Assembly: GCF_024763615.1 (NCBI RefSeq)
Contig: NC_077222.1
Coordinates: 56,172,001 to 56,236,000 of the forward strand
DNA: 64,000 nt
DNA from: Phlebotomus papatasi
Taxonomy: Eukaryota > Arthropoda > Insecta > Diptera > Psychodidae
Direction: 5' to 3'
A program made the translations under genes and the position numbers. This document shows positions 37,201-48,964 of this stretch, piece after piece. The notes below the pieces were generated by a model, which was given only the letters and a program-made list of their open reading frames with translations, did not search any database and was not told the DNA's origin. How positions within the stretch are numbered: position 1 is the first letter of the stretch; each line of letters begins with the position of its first letter.

Positions 37201-39168
37201 TTCTGTACACTTTGTCTACATCCGTCAAAGTCGACGCAAAATGGAATAAAAACAGAATTTCCCTTAAAAACGATTCTTATGTGTATTTCGTTTTCCTAAA
37301 GGTCCTAATAAGATTTTTATTGATTTTTCTCTTTGTGTTCAAAAAATGATTTCTTTTGGGCTAATCCGTCAATTCAACTAAAATCCGGGCTACACTCTCC
37401 TTCACACTAAATAGAGCGTCTTATCAATCCCGGATGATAAGCATCTGTATATACAATATTTAATATTAGACTAGATGTATTGCCCCTCCTCCTGTTTACA
37501 ATTTTCTTGATATTCTGGAGCCCCCTTAACCATTGCTGACTGGACCTTTCATACTGTATCCGCCACTGATTACCAAATTCACTGAACTTGTTTTAAAAGC
37601 AAAACCCTTTTGGTAATAGAAACTGCAGTAAGGGAGACTGGGGCAAAAAGTCACAAATTGAAAATTTGAAAATTCAATATCTTCCAAGATAAAAGAGATA
37701 GCGGCTTAAATTTTTTTCCGTAGATGGCTTCCATAGACCTTCTTCAAAGTCGTAAGTTTTTTAGAATTCGAACAAGGATTTCAGAAAATAAAAAATATTG
37801 AAATTTTTAACCCTATTTTTGAAATATTTTCCTTGCAGACGATATCAATTTTGACTTACTTATTTTCAAAAATTGATGCACTGGTAAATATTATCTAAGT
37901 GATTTGGACTCTTTGAATACGAAACATACGAAACCACTATCTATTATTTAGAATTTTACAAAGTTTCTTTTCTCCAGAAATCGTTTTATTAAAAATGACC
38001 CCTTGGGGTAAAAAGTAACAAAAGGTATGGAGCAAAAAGTAACAAAGACCGAAGCTATTTCTGATGTCTCACGGCGAGAAAAAAACGTCATTTCCATGTC
38101 TCGCCGCTTTTTGTTTGCATTGGTCAAACTATTAGCAGTCTCTTGTATGTTTTTTTCTAAAATAGCTTGAAAAGCACTTTTCTCGTTCAGATAGAGAAAA
38201 CTGTGTTTTAAAAAGGTGTATAGAAGAATAAATTTTCTATGAAAATATGTCACCTAGCTATTTTTTTAAATTTACGAAAGCCCGTAATAAAGCAAATCAA
38301 AATATGATAATATCCCATACCTGGTACTATTTGCCCCAGCATTTTTGACAATGGTCACAAAATAGAGGAAAATGACTTTCACAAAGTTGTAGAGCAGTAA
38401 ATTTGCTATAAGACTGCACTAATTAGAAAATTCTGGGGCGCTAGGTTAGCTTGTAAAAAAATAAAATATCCGTCTTGTGACTTTTTGCCCCAGTCTCTCC
38501 TACTCATTATAATATTTTTCATAAGTGTGAAAATTATTATTCATTGGTATTCTCAATCTAATTTAATATAATTGTCAGAAAGATTTCTTAAATTTTTGGG
38601 CTATTTTTGTTCCTATCGTCCATAGAGGTAAAAAATTCACCGAATCAAACTCGGTTAGATATAAGACGTTTCATTGATTTGTTTTTATTTGTTTCATTTA
38701 TTTTTTGAATTTCAGTCAATGAAAACCGTCTAGTCGTTAATGGGTTTTATATTAATTTTTGCCAAAATTTGTCAAAATGATTCGAGATGCAGCGAACACC
38801 AAATGCTGAAGCTTAACAAAATATTGCTAACCGTTGTCGACATCAAGCTAAAAAAATGTTGTCTTTAAGACTTCTCTTGAAAGGGTTCACGTTTTTCAAA
38901 AATTTCATGAAACTTTTTACAATATTTGCAATATATTTATATTTTTAAATTACGGTTTTTTACGGTGATGCTCTAATAAAATTTATTATAAGAAATGCGA
39001 AAAAGGCTCAAATGGAGAAAACCATGCTAATTCATTTGTTGTTTTATTTCAGTCGAGAACAGTTCAACCAAAAATTGCACCAACGTTGGAAACCAATTCG
39101 TGAGGAATCCAAATTTTTCAATACCCACAACACTATTAGTCATACTGGGAATACTGAGTGTCAACTAA
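28284..39168 (+). CDS. ace-1: Acetylcholinesterase 1 (ace-1), complete, six coding exons
   Basis: Hydrolyses acetylcholine at cholinergic synapses; target of organophosphates and carbamates. Coding exons: 28284-28533, 32235-32793, 34986-35646, 35713-36089, 36182-36351, 39053-39168. All junctions are GT-AG with matching phases and give 710 residues. N-terminus MEIRGIVV with a hydrophobic signal segment at about 24-42. Catalytic Ser336 in FGESAGA (codon 35182), Glu462 in NTEEG (35560), His576 in VMHGDE (35968). Choline-site Trp221 (in TMWNPN), oxyanion-hole glycines in FGGGFYSG (Gly254-256), acyl-pocket CEFPFVPV with insect-specific Cys423. The last exon gives NSSTKNCTNVG, with a cysteine suited to a dimer disulfide, then a short hydrophobic tail ending in SVN, the layout of a GPI-anchor signal. 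The start codon follows an acceptor by one base, so 5'UTR exon(s) lie upstream. The third oxyanion glycine codon is wild type (GGA). Confidence 0.97.
28985..29964. mobile_element. 980-bp MITE in ace-1 intron 1 (AAGGGAAGTGTACC ends)
   Basis: Left aagggaagtgtaccacggat then cggaat; right ccgatccgaggaacacta then ctggtacatttacctta. The motif ccacggatcggaa recurs inside (about 29180-29250), so the ends are multi-repeat. Single copy here. Confidence 0.7.
29970..32230. other. Rest of the first ace-1 coding intron
   Basis: AT-rich, gene-free. 30480-30720 is a non-repetitive, less AT-rich patch that could be an intronic enhancer. The intron ends with ctcttcctgcacag before exon 2. Confidence 0.5.
33889..34479. 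mobile_element. MITE family D-related, in ace-1 intron 2
   Basis: Left aggggagactggggcaaaat, right caagttttgccccagtctcc then ct. Related by ends and by internal blocks (ttctacaaagttatagagga) to the longer copies at 37629 and 52313, in the same orientation. Confidence 0.8.
36530..37090. mobile_element. MITE in ace-1 intron 5 (ATTCGAGGAGAGATGG ends)
   Basis: Left attcgaggagagatggaaca, right gttccaatctctcttcgaat, an imperfect inverted repeat of about 20 bp. An additional gagatggaacacccct lies inside at about 36736. Single copy in the window. Confidence 0.7.
37629..38502. mobile_element. MITE family D, long copy 1, in ace-1 intron 5
   Basis: Starts TAAGGGAGACTGGGGCAAAA and ends TTTTTGCCCCAGTCTCTCCT with TA borders, about 875 bp. 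It matches the copy at 52313-53222 over nearly its full length and orientation. Internal reading frames are broken; no transposase motif seen. Confidence 0.85.
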
Positions 39169-42100
39169 TGACGCCCTTCCTGATCAAGAGTACCACAATT
39201 ATGTGTTTCGTCACAGTAATTGCTATTAAAATTTATATACTAAATTCAAATGTGAAGTAACGCGATTTACACATGATTTATTTTGGAAATTATGATTAAA
39301 TTTAGTTGTGATTCATGTTTTATTCGCCAAAGAGAGAAAAAATTAAAAAAAAAATTGTGAAAAAGACAGTCCACCCATATTTATTGCATCCATCCATCAT
39401 CCAAAAAAAAAGAAAAAAATGAATTAGGCTTATATTATCTCTTAAAGAGTATTCATTATAACTTAATTATAATATGTAATTAAGCAATTAACGCAAATTG
39501 CATTGAGTGGAATTTAAACGAACATGCCCTCAATATGGTTCAGTTCTATCAAATAAATTCTATATATATGCACTACTAACCTATGCATATTTGTAGAATT
39601 CTATGCATCGAATGAACCATAAATTAAATGTTCAAAATGTACGATGTCCCCATGAGATTAGGCACTAAAGGAGGCGTAACTGTAGGGCGGATATCCTGAA
39701 GAAAATCCATTGCAGATGGCATTACATTGGCATAAGGGATGAAAATACTATCGGTCATAAATGTAGTGGCTTTATACATAAACAATATTTTATTATGTGA
39801 TGTAAGAAATAATCAAATACTAACGATTGCAAAAGTCTCGGCTTGACTGAATTATTAATTTTATTATGTAAAACTAAAAAATATACCTTAGAGAGAATTA
39901 CATTAAAGAGGAAGAAGTATAAATTGAAAAAAAATGAAAGAAGAAAAAGAAATTAATATAGGAGATAATAAAGAAAAGATGTTCAGATAAAAACATATCA
40001 TTTAAGCTTACAATTTAGTAGGATGACTAACAAAGTACTATAAGATATGACCATTTGAGAAAAGTCTACAACATTCACTGTTCATTCAACTAATGAGGGT
40101 AATCGGCTTAAAAATTACATTTTTTTTTCAAATACTCTTAATTTTGGAAAAAAAAGGATAAAATGAATAAAATATAGTAAGACAAAGGGGCAGAACTTTG
40201 ACCGAATATATCGGATAGTATAGTGTATAGTCCTAATTTTTGAATCTGAAAGTTTTTGAGATTGAACTACAAACTACAACTTGTAACTGCAACGAATTTT
40301 TTCAAGTTGTTGAAAATTCAGTTTTAAACTCCTTTTCCATTAATTTACATTTGTAAATCAATATTTAATAATGGTACATAAACTAGTGCAAAATGTTGAT
40401 GTGTTGCTAAAAGCCAGTTTTTAAGAATGTCTGCTAGAGAGATAGGATTCAATCTCTAATGTCAAGTCAGCCCGGTGTCATACAAAAATACTTTATGACG
40501 TAAAGAAGAGACAAAAAAAAAGAGAAATAATTATCATGGAAAGCCAAAGAAAATAAACTTCCAACTTAAGTTTTTTCCTGTTGCTATAAATTTCTAAAAC
40601 ACTGTTTTTTCATCACAATAAAATCTTTTGCTTAAAAACTCTTTCTACTTGAAAAATCGTTATATAATTGAATTTCCCAGTCTTTGCTGCCTTATGTATT
40701 GTGAACCAAATAAAAAATGAAAACAATAGGTTTGACAAGTTTAGAATATAAAAATAAAAATAGATGACATTTTACGCTTTTTGAGGCGAAAGAGGAAATA
40801 AAAAAAGGTTTTTCAATAATGAAATTTTTACACCTACATATTTAATAAAAAAAAAGATGAAAAATAATTAGGAGAAATTTGTCTAAATATCGTTCTAGTC
40901 ATAAAAAAAGGAATATGGAAATGCTTTTAATTTTAATAATGGTGTAAGTGTAAGTGGAATAGAACAAAAAAAAATGACATAAAAAGTAATGTCCTAATAC
41001 AAATTTTCATATTGACATTGTTTCCTACAAAAAAAAAACCTTACTTGGTAAGAACAACGTATTTCTACTAATTTTTACGAAGAAACCCGCAATCATTAAT
41101 TTTTTCATGGCATTTCTACCTTTCTTTTGTTTACCTACAAATAACGCACCATGATATAGGGAAGACGTTTTTCTTCTAATGTAAGAGAAATAGCGAAAAA
41201 TGTGGAAAAAATACAAAAAAAAAGATCAGTATCGATAGTAAAAATCAATATTAATAGAGAATGAGTCAAAAAAATACTTGTTATTTGTGCATAAAAGCGG
41301 ATTTACCTGCACGTACTGTTCCAATATGACACGATAATATGCGTTAAAGAGTAACTATAAAATGAGGTATTTAAATGAACGACCAACTAAATAAATTGAT
41401 TAAAAATTTAAAAAAAAAGGTAAAATTACTAGTCATGTAGTAAATTTAGTGTTATGAAAATATATGTAAATAGTATATGGAGCAAAATAATATTAAGAAA
41501 ATTGAAGGAAAATCTACAATAGTTTCCTAAATAGAAAAGAAAAAAAAGAAAGAATCTGTCTGAATGAGACGGTATTCATTATTTCTTGAAGTTTGTTCAC
41601 ATCCGATAACAAAAGAAATAAAATAGTTATGTAATGAATTTCAGACGTTTTGTGCTTAAAATACTAATTAAGCTTTGTAGTAGTGAATAATTCTAAAAAA
41701 GAAAAAAAGGAAAAATGAAAAGGATGACAGAGAACAGTTTGAAGTCGTTGATTGAACCAGTGAGAAGAAAAATGAATACAAATTTTAAAAAAAATGCAAT
41801 CACTTAAAAATCGTCAAGTACTGTGATGTGAACATAGCTTCGATTTCTAATTTCATTCAAAAGAAGAAGGAAAAAAAATAGAAAAAAGAATTAATATGAA
41901 AAGTTGGAGTCAAAAGCCATCACAACTCAAAGACGTTTGCTGCAAAAATTCAGTCAGAAAACTACAAAACAATGGACTAATGTTTCAATAGGAGATGTTA
42001 CTAAAGTGAATAAAAAAGGGGCTAATAAAGCATTAAACTTAATTTACAAGAACCTACAACATTAAAACTTTTACTACTAAATACATAAATAGATTACAAT

Positions 42101-42880
42101 AATGGATATTGATATAAAAAAAGACAAAAAAAAAGAAATTTAGTATGAATCTCAAATTGACAAGAAAATTTAATAAATAAATTTATGTAAAATTACTCAA
42201 ATGAAAGATATATACTACTCTCGGTAGTATATTGATAAAAAAAAAAATGAATGACTTTCTCAATTGCTCCTCAGAAAAAAAAAACCTTTTTACTATTGTT
42301 TTATAACTGACCTACACAAACAGACTCGAAACTCATGAAAATTCGTAGAAAAAAAAATATAAATGAAACGAAATGGATATTTATAGCGTTTAATGAACCC
42401 CTACGATGATGAAAAACAAGAAATGAAAATTTATACAGCAACTGATGAAAAGCTAATAAATCACGCTACATATCTCCATTGGTGCAAAACTATAATATTT
42501 AATATTTACTAATTATATACACACATTATATAGAACATATGAAAAAAAAATTAATAAGGATAATAATATTATTCGATTGTATAATAATGAAAAATGATAA
42601 AAAGGAAATATTGTGACACATATTTATTCAGTAACTGCAAAACAAACCTACAGAACATTCTGTGTTAGCACATCAAATCCGTTAGAATGGAATATTTATC
42701 TAATAAAGAAACGAAGAAAAATTGAAAAACTACAGATTTGTGCAGGAAATGGCTTTTTAGATTCACCTAATTTAAAATTACAATAAATAAACAATTAAAA
42801 GTACAGTAAATCTAAAATATGTATATCAAGGTTGAAACATATTTGCATAGAATATAGCATAGTCAGAAAAGTTCGTTCCA
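39169..42880 (+). other. A-run-rich DNA downstream of ace-1, possible extended 3'UTR
   Basis: After the ace-1 stop this 3.7 kb has strikingly asymmetric composition: A runs of 6 or more recur every 50-150 bp on the plus strand while T runs of that length are rare. It contains no MITE ends and no reading frame. Many AATAAA-like signals exist (for example near 39552). The same composition resumes at 46500-48600. It could be a long ace-1 3'UTR or simply a biased region. Confidence 0.4.
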
Positions 42881-43732
42881 CACAGAAAAAAATATTTTGT
42901 AAAAATATTCGTAAATGTTTGTGAAATCCTATGAGGGAGTTACACTGGTAAAAATAAAAGGGTCAAATTGACCCTTTTCAAAAGGATGGATCGTATTTGA
43001 CCCTTTGAAAGGTTCACTTTTGTATCTCTTGAAATTTACTATGCACATTTATAACGAGTAATCATGTTTTATTGTAAACTTATTACTGATATCATATTTC
43101 TCTCATCTGAGCGAATACCAAAGATCACTTTTTCATTGTTTTTTTATTCGTTTATTCTGGAATTAAATAGATGTCAAAACCGTGACCCTTTCGAAGGGTA
43201 CCTGGTGACCCTTTCAAAGAGTCAAATATGATCCATCCTTTGGAAAAGGGTCAATTTGACCCTTTTATTTTTACCAGTGTACGAAATGCTCGTGAATCGT
43301 ATAACCCACAAACAAGTTCGTAAAAGTTTGTATTTTTCACAAACATTGTTTGTAACATGATCATTTGACGAACATTTTTTGTACTTTTACAAACATTTGT
43401 TTGTAAATGTTCGTAAATACACAAAAAATGTTCGTAAAATTTTGTCATTTGTTCGTAAATGTTCGTAAAATACTCGACAGGAAAACAAACATTTGCAAAC
43501 AAATGACAAAATTTTACGAACATTTTTTGTGTGTTTAGGAACATTTACGAACAAGTGTTTGTAAAGTACAAAAAATTTTCCTCAAATGGTCATGTTAGAA
43601 GCAATGTTTGTGAAAAAAGTACAAACTTTTATGAACTTGTTTGTGGGTTGTACGATTCACGAGCATTTCGTAACTCCCTTATAGGAATTCACAAACATTT
43701 ACGAACATTTTTACAAAATATTTTTTTCTGTG
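42881..43732. mobile_element. Long palindromic MITE (CACAGAAAAAAATATTTTG ends) carrying a nested MITE
   Basis: Left CACAGAAAAAAATATTTTG, right CAAAATATTTTTTTCTGTG. The arms are near-identical inverted repeats for more than 150 bp, rich in acgaacatttacgaac-type units. The left arm is interrupted at 42943-43279 by another MITE. Confidence 0.9.
42943..43279. mobile_element. Nested MITE (CACTGGTAAAAATAAAAGGG ends) with TA duplication
   Basis: 337 bp. Left CACTGGTAAAAATAAAAGGG then tcaaattgaccc; right is its near-perfect inverse, ending ATTTTTACCAGTG. Flanked by TA at 42941-42942 and 43280-43281. The uninterrupted right arm of the host element (gcatttcgtaactccctt) shows the empty site with a single TA. 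Confidence 0.95.
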
Positions 43733-43739
43733 CATGCAT

Positions 43740-44303
43740 TCGCATGTGAAAGTTGCTGTTACATTTAAAATTTCTATGAAAGCGTCGACTTTCATCTTGT
43801 CTGCATTGATCTATGTTTTTCCTTGGCTATATTCTATGTTAATGTGTAAACATAACGAAGATTATGATTATACATACATCAATTTACTTAATTTGACACA
43901 AATGTGCAAACAATTTAAAGCTCATTTTTTTCTGAAAAATCCTTAACGTTTTATGATTATAAAAACCAAATTTCGAAAATATCTATCAAGAACGCTATTA
44001 TTTGACTTATACCGAAACATAGAACATGGAACGGAATTATAGTAAATTTTAATCGAAAGCATGAAAATAGAACTTTTTTTTGATTAACCCATTTGTTACC
44101 ATTGCATTATACATCATACGCGGATTGAGTGATTTTAGATAATTTATTACTGGGCAATTGATATTCGAATTTCTGTCGGGAGTGGATTTTTAATTACTTT
44201 AGTCCTTCAATTACTTGGAAAAAATAGCCGAACAGAGATGGGAATACATTTTGTTGTTCTCTTCTCGAAGTCATACAAAACATTTGCTCAAAAAATATAT
44301 TAA
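43740..44303. other. AT-rich gene-free DNA
   Basis: No gene and no recognised repeat. Confidence 0.4.
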
Positions 44304-44924
44304 GGTTTATGGTCCGAATGATGCCACTGCACTATTTGATGCCACTTTGAATAAAAGGGTATTTTTTCAATATTAGGGTAAGTGTACCAAATTTCGGCCA
44401 CCTCATTTGTTTCTCAAAATTCCATGAATTTTTTGTTTTTGCGAATTCTACAGAATATACAATGCAAAATAATAGAAAAAAATATCCATTCTACGATCGG
44501 GATGATGTGAAAAATACTTTGGAAGAATTCCGGAAGAGCACGGAACTATGAAAACCAAGGTGGCCGGAATAAGCCACCAAAGCTATGTCTACATTTTTAT
44601 TCATTTAAAAATGCATTAAGTATGATTTTAAAGAAAATAAATACGATAAACTTTCTACAAGATTCCAAGTAACATTCCTTAAAACAAGTGATAAAAAAAA
44701 TCAATTTGTATCGAAAATATTACACTTCAAGCTTAAGACTTTGGTGCTTGCAAGCAACTATGCCGAAATTTGGCACACTTACCCTATGATATTTTTGAAT
44801 TATGATATATATACAATAGTAATTTTTGGATATATTTTATAATTAGAAAATATTGTAATATTGAAAAATTACCCTTTTATTCAAGGTGGCATCAAATGGG
44901 GTAGTGGCATCATAAATTGTAACC
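44304..44924. mobile_element. Inverted-repeat MITE with a nested family G MITE
   Basis: Left gaatgatgccactgcactat then ttgatgccactttgaataaa; right is the inverse, ttattcaaggtggcatcaaa then tggggtagtggcatcat. The arms are interrupted by the element at 44374-44786. Confidence 0.85.
44374..44786. mobile_element. MITE family G, copy 2 (nested)
   Basis: Left TAGGGTAAGTGTACCAAATT then tcggccacc; right GCCGAAATTTGGCACACTTA then ccctat. Opposite orientation to the copy at 26530. TA at both borders, inside the older palindromic element. Confidence 0.9.
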
Positions 44925-44929
44925 GCATA

Positions 44930-46023
44930 AAATATCTTAGCAGTTCTATCGAATTCACTGATTGGTTATAGTTTTATAAGCTTTCAAGCTTTAGCCAACC
45001 ATACATGATGCAACTGAAATATTTTATGGGATTTAATAGTAAATTATGGATAATGTTGAATGATGTCGCATATTATTTGCAGAATCTCTCTGACTGAGAG
45101 AGAAGAAGTTACAGAGCAATTATTCAGTGAGTACTTTTTTAATAGTTGTTGGAGTTTTCCGATATTGCTATATAAAGTGCTAAAAACGACGTAAAATATT
45201 TTATAATTTCTAAAACCTTTGAGATTTACATTTGAAAATCTTCAAAAGTTAAGGTACTTAAAGAATTAGTCACATGGAATTAAAAATTCAATTCCACAAA
45301 ATGTTTCAGTCTAATTACATTCTCTGGTTGGCTGAAAGTTATAAGCATTAGGGGTAAAAGCTTTTCGAAAAACTATAAACACATTGGAAATAAATATTTT
45401 ATGGGGTTAAATATTTTAATAGAAGTGAACACTACTAAGGGCTAGGATTTTGAAAGCTTACCAACTCTATTCATTCAGATAAAGAGATAAGGCTAAAATA
45501 TTTCGTTTCATAAAATATTTATAGTGTCATCGTGTTTCCTAATTGACTAAACCACTAAAGCTTAAAAGCATTTGAAACTTTTAAATTTTCGTCAACGTGG
45601 AAAAAGTGAAGTAACTAAAATATTTAATGGGATTATTATTTTTTTACGTAGAGATAATGCTTTATTTTTATAAATATTGTAATTTTTTTGTGGAATATTT
45701 TCTGAAAGCATTACGGAGCTTTTTTGACATAGACGGACATAGAGTTTGATATTTTAGTCAAATGATCGTGTTCCTGATAAGATTTTCACGATGTTTTATC
45801 ATTAACATTTCTATAATTTAGATTTTAATAAATTAATTCTCAACTGGAAATAGTTCATATTTCAATGAATTCTGATGCTAAATTCAATACAGAATTTACA
45901 ATTTTGGCCTCGAGAAAAAATCTTTTTTTTTTAATTGAAATTCATTATTACACTCAATGTAGCCCTAATAATTTTAAATTAAAAAAAATAATTCTATTTA
46001 TAACACTCTCATACGAAGTCCTT
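44930..46023. other. AT-rich gene-free DNA
   Basis: No gene. Contains repeated aaatattttatggg-like and cttataagctttcaagcttt-like blocks in both orientations, suggesting a decayed repeat, without clear ends. Confidence 0.35.
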
Positions 46024-46227
46024 TAGGGGGAAGTGGGGCACTTTTGAAAGTGGGGCACCTTTGAAATTGGGATTTTTCTGCTATTTTTAAGTGGAATTAA
46101 GCCATATCATAATGTAATTGAGCTTCTCAATCTGTTTGTGCAGCTAAATTATATCACGAAAAGGCTCAATTTTATTAAAAAAAAATAGGTGAAAAATCCC
46201 GATTTCAAAGATGACCCACTTCCCCCT
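46024..46227. mobile_element. MITE family F, copy 1 (TAGGGGGAAGTGGGGCAC ends)
   Basis: Left TAGGGGGAAGTGGGGCACTT, right CAAAGATGACCCACTTCCCC then cta. Internal block agctaaattatatcacgaaa is shared with the copy at 61388-61593. Confidence 0.85.
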
Positions 46228-46229
46228 AT

Positions 46230-48600
46230 ACAATTTCTTGTGCAAATCTGTAAATTTAGGAAGCAGTGTGGTGTGAAATTATTTATTACGGAATTAGATA
46301 TGAATTTTTGAAGATCTTTACGTCATAATAAACACAATGTGGGAATAAATCAATAAGGCTTAACACATCACACCACAATAAAATATCTATATATTTCCTT
46401 TGATTTGATATCTCAATCTATACAAGTTCCATTTTTCTATCTACTACTTTTCCTCTCATCACCTTTTTCACATTGTCCATAAATTATGTTGTAACTCAAG
46501 ATAAATTTCTTGCTGTCACGGCAAATAACACCACAGTTCATATACAGCGAATTAGTATTTACTATATACATGGAAACTATCAATAGGATATTTTCTTTCA
46601 TTATTTTCTCTCCCCAAAAAAAAATGATACTGCATTTGACAACTAAAAAACGTACTCTAATAATATTAGAAAAAACCTTATTGAAGGCATAATTTGAGGC
46701 GGATAGAGGTCATATTACAAGGAGAAGTATTTTTAAATTTATAAGCTAATTAAGGGACACTTAAAATTGTAGTAGTTGCGCGCTCATATCACGTATTATC
46801 TCACATAAATTATGTGCTTTTGATGAAAAAAGTAATATTGCATTACCTATTTGTCACTGTTGTCGAGCCTAGTTGATTGAATTAAAAATTAAATAATTTC
46901 TATTATTAGTTTTTATAAAGCTTCGTGATAATTCGAAGGATTGAGGGAGGATTTCTTGAGAGAAAAAGTGAATTTAATTTATATTGATTTCTTTATTTTA
47001 AACTTTCAATATTTATTTTAAAGCATTAAAGTTTAAGACTTAAAAAAATAGATTTCTAAATCTTAAAAATTTCTCAACAGCAAAAAAAGTCACTTTTTCT
47101 CAAAAGAAGTGGTATATTGTTGGGAATATTTGGCCAAATGTAATGTGTAATTTATCAGATATTTCCTTTATAGGCATTTATAATAATTTCTCTACAAAGA
47201 AAATCACTGATTAAATCAAATGTCTCCACATCTTTTAAACTGAATGAGATATTTTGAGTCACATATGCATGATGCAAAAGCTTTATGAAAAAACATTGTT
47301 CATGCATTTCTTTTCTACATAAATTGTTGGAAGAAAAAGCATTATATAAATTTATGTAGCCATAGTAGTTGTACATAGTGTCAAAACTAAATGAACATTT
47401 ATTTTATTTAGTCAACGTACAATTGTTTCTCTCTCAAAGGATAAAAAAATGATATAATAAGAAATGATTAGCTCAATATATTAATTGTGATAACCATTAT
47501 TAAAAAAAAAATGCACTAAACGGATTTATCGAGAATAAACTTTGAGGCTAGAAAAAAAATGGAAAGACAATGTGAGGCAACTGAGAAATGAAATAAACAC
47601 ACAACTGATAAAGAAATCTTATATCTAATATAGACAAAAAAAAGGAGTAATATAATTATGAGGAGATAACTAGTGGAAAAAAAATAGAGAAACAATAATC
47701 GTCACAATATAATTGTTACATGTTGTTAACCACATCTCAAGAAATAACAAGACATTATAAGGATTATTGAAGAAAATTCCTAACACTGAATAATTAATGT
47801 TTGAAATGGACAAATGAATATTTCTATTATAAGTTGAATAAAGAAAAAAAAAAGAAAAATTATCCATGAAGAAGCTTCATTTGTGCAGTTATGTAATTTA
47901 TAAATTATTATTATTGCTATAATATTTGACAAAAAAAAAGAATTATATTAATTAATGTGATTGTTATCCCTCCTTCCATTCCAGAATACGATGAATTTTT
48001 AAGTAGATAAAAAAGGAAAGAAAAAAAATCATTACAAAAAAGTAGTTGGGCCTAAGAAAATGCTAAAAAATAATTACAATAATTGCAACACAATTACATT
48101 ACAATGACCCATTACCTATAATTACTTACAAAATAAATAAAACATTCTGAAAACAAAATACTCTTGTCTTTTTCTAATTCACCTTTTATGCCAAAAATGC
48201 ATTAAAAAAAAGAACTCTTTTCTACTTCATTTTTTTCACAACCTCTCCTCTCTCTTTTTAAACTCTCGTGCATAACACCACACATTTAGAAGACCACACT
48301 TAGGTGACATAGAAAATATTGAGAGAAAATTTGCTAAAAAAAAAGATCACTAATTTTTACATGAAGATGATAAACTAAATATTTGCTAAAGGATACCTTT
48401 GAAAATGATAATGAAAAGTGAAATATTGAATTAGTAAAATTTACTAAAAAAAAAAAAGAAATGCTATATATTAAAATTTCCTAAACAAGTAATGTAATAT
48501 CTGAAATATGTAAAATGCTTTGTTAAATGTAAATGTTGTGTATAGATAATATAAGAATACACACAATTTAAATGAAAATTCTCTCAAAAAAACGTCTCTT
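46230..48600. other. A-run-rich gene-free DNA before CTNNBL1
   Basis: No gene. From about 46600 to 48500 the plus strand again carries many A runs of 7-12 bases and few T runs, like 39169-42880. The two zones flank the MITE cluster at 42.9-46.2 kb and may once have been continuous. Confidence 0.4.
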
Positions 48601-48964
48601 TGCTATATTACTAGCACCTAGCCTCGCACCTAGCACGTGTTCACGACTGTTATTTTTTTCAAAAATTTGAATATGAATTTTTTAGTACAGCAGGCAGCGC
48701 TATCGTGGCCATTCCGCAAAATTGTATTGTTTTGACGTTTCTGTAAACGAAAAATTTTTACCTTTTGCATTTTCCTAGAAAATTTCTAATTTTCTTAGAT
48801 TTCACTCAAGATTTCTTGGAATATAACTGAAAAATAGTTTTTTTTACGACTTTGAGAATTTAAAATCAGTGTTTTGTTTTGAATCACTAGAAATATTGTG
48901 CAGGTTTTCCTTGTGAAAAGGAAAGTGTGCTTGCTTGGATTTTGTCAACAAATTCCCAAAAGCC
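48601..48964 (+). promoter_or_regulatory. CTNNBL1 promoter and 5'UTR
   Basis: The region leaves the A-rich composition and contains a CACGTG E-box at about 48637 and CAGCGCTA at 48695-48702, matching the Drosophila core-promoter element known as Ohler motif 7 (CAKCNCTR), typical of housekeeping genes. No TATA box was noted. Start codon context is AAAGCCATGG. The exact transcription start is unknown. Confidence 0.5.

Noticed and set aside
42955..43270. CRISPR-like or tandem-repeat array
   Set aside because: The repeats are inverted arms of nested MITEs, without regular spacers; the DNA is eukaryotic.
43251..43749. Two frames with matching NFYELVCGLYDSRAF peptides on opposite strands
   Set aside because: They arise from the two arms of one palindromic MITE, so the peptide identity reflects the inverted repeat and not genes.
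48935..48964. In-frame upstream start of CTNNBL1 at 48935
   Set aside because: It is TTG, not ATG; family alignment and Kozak context support the ATG at 48965.
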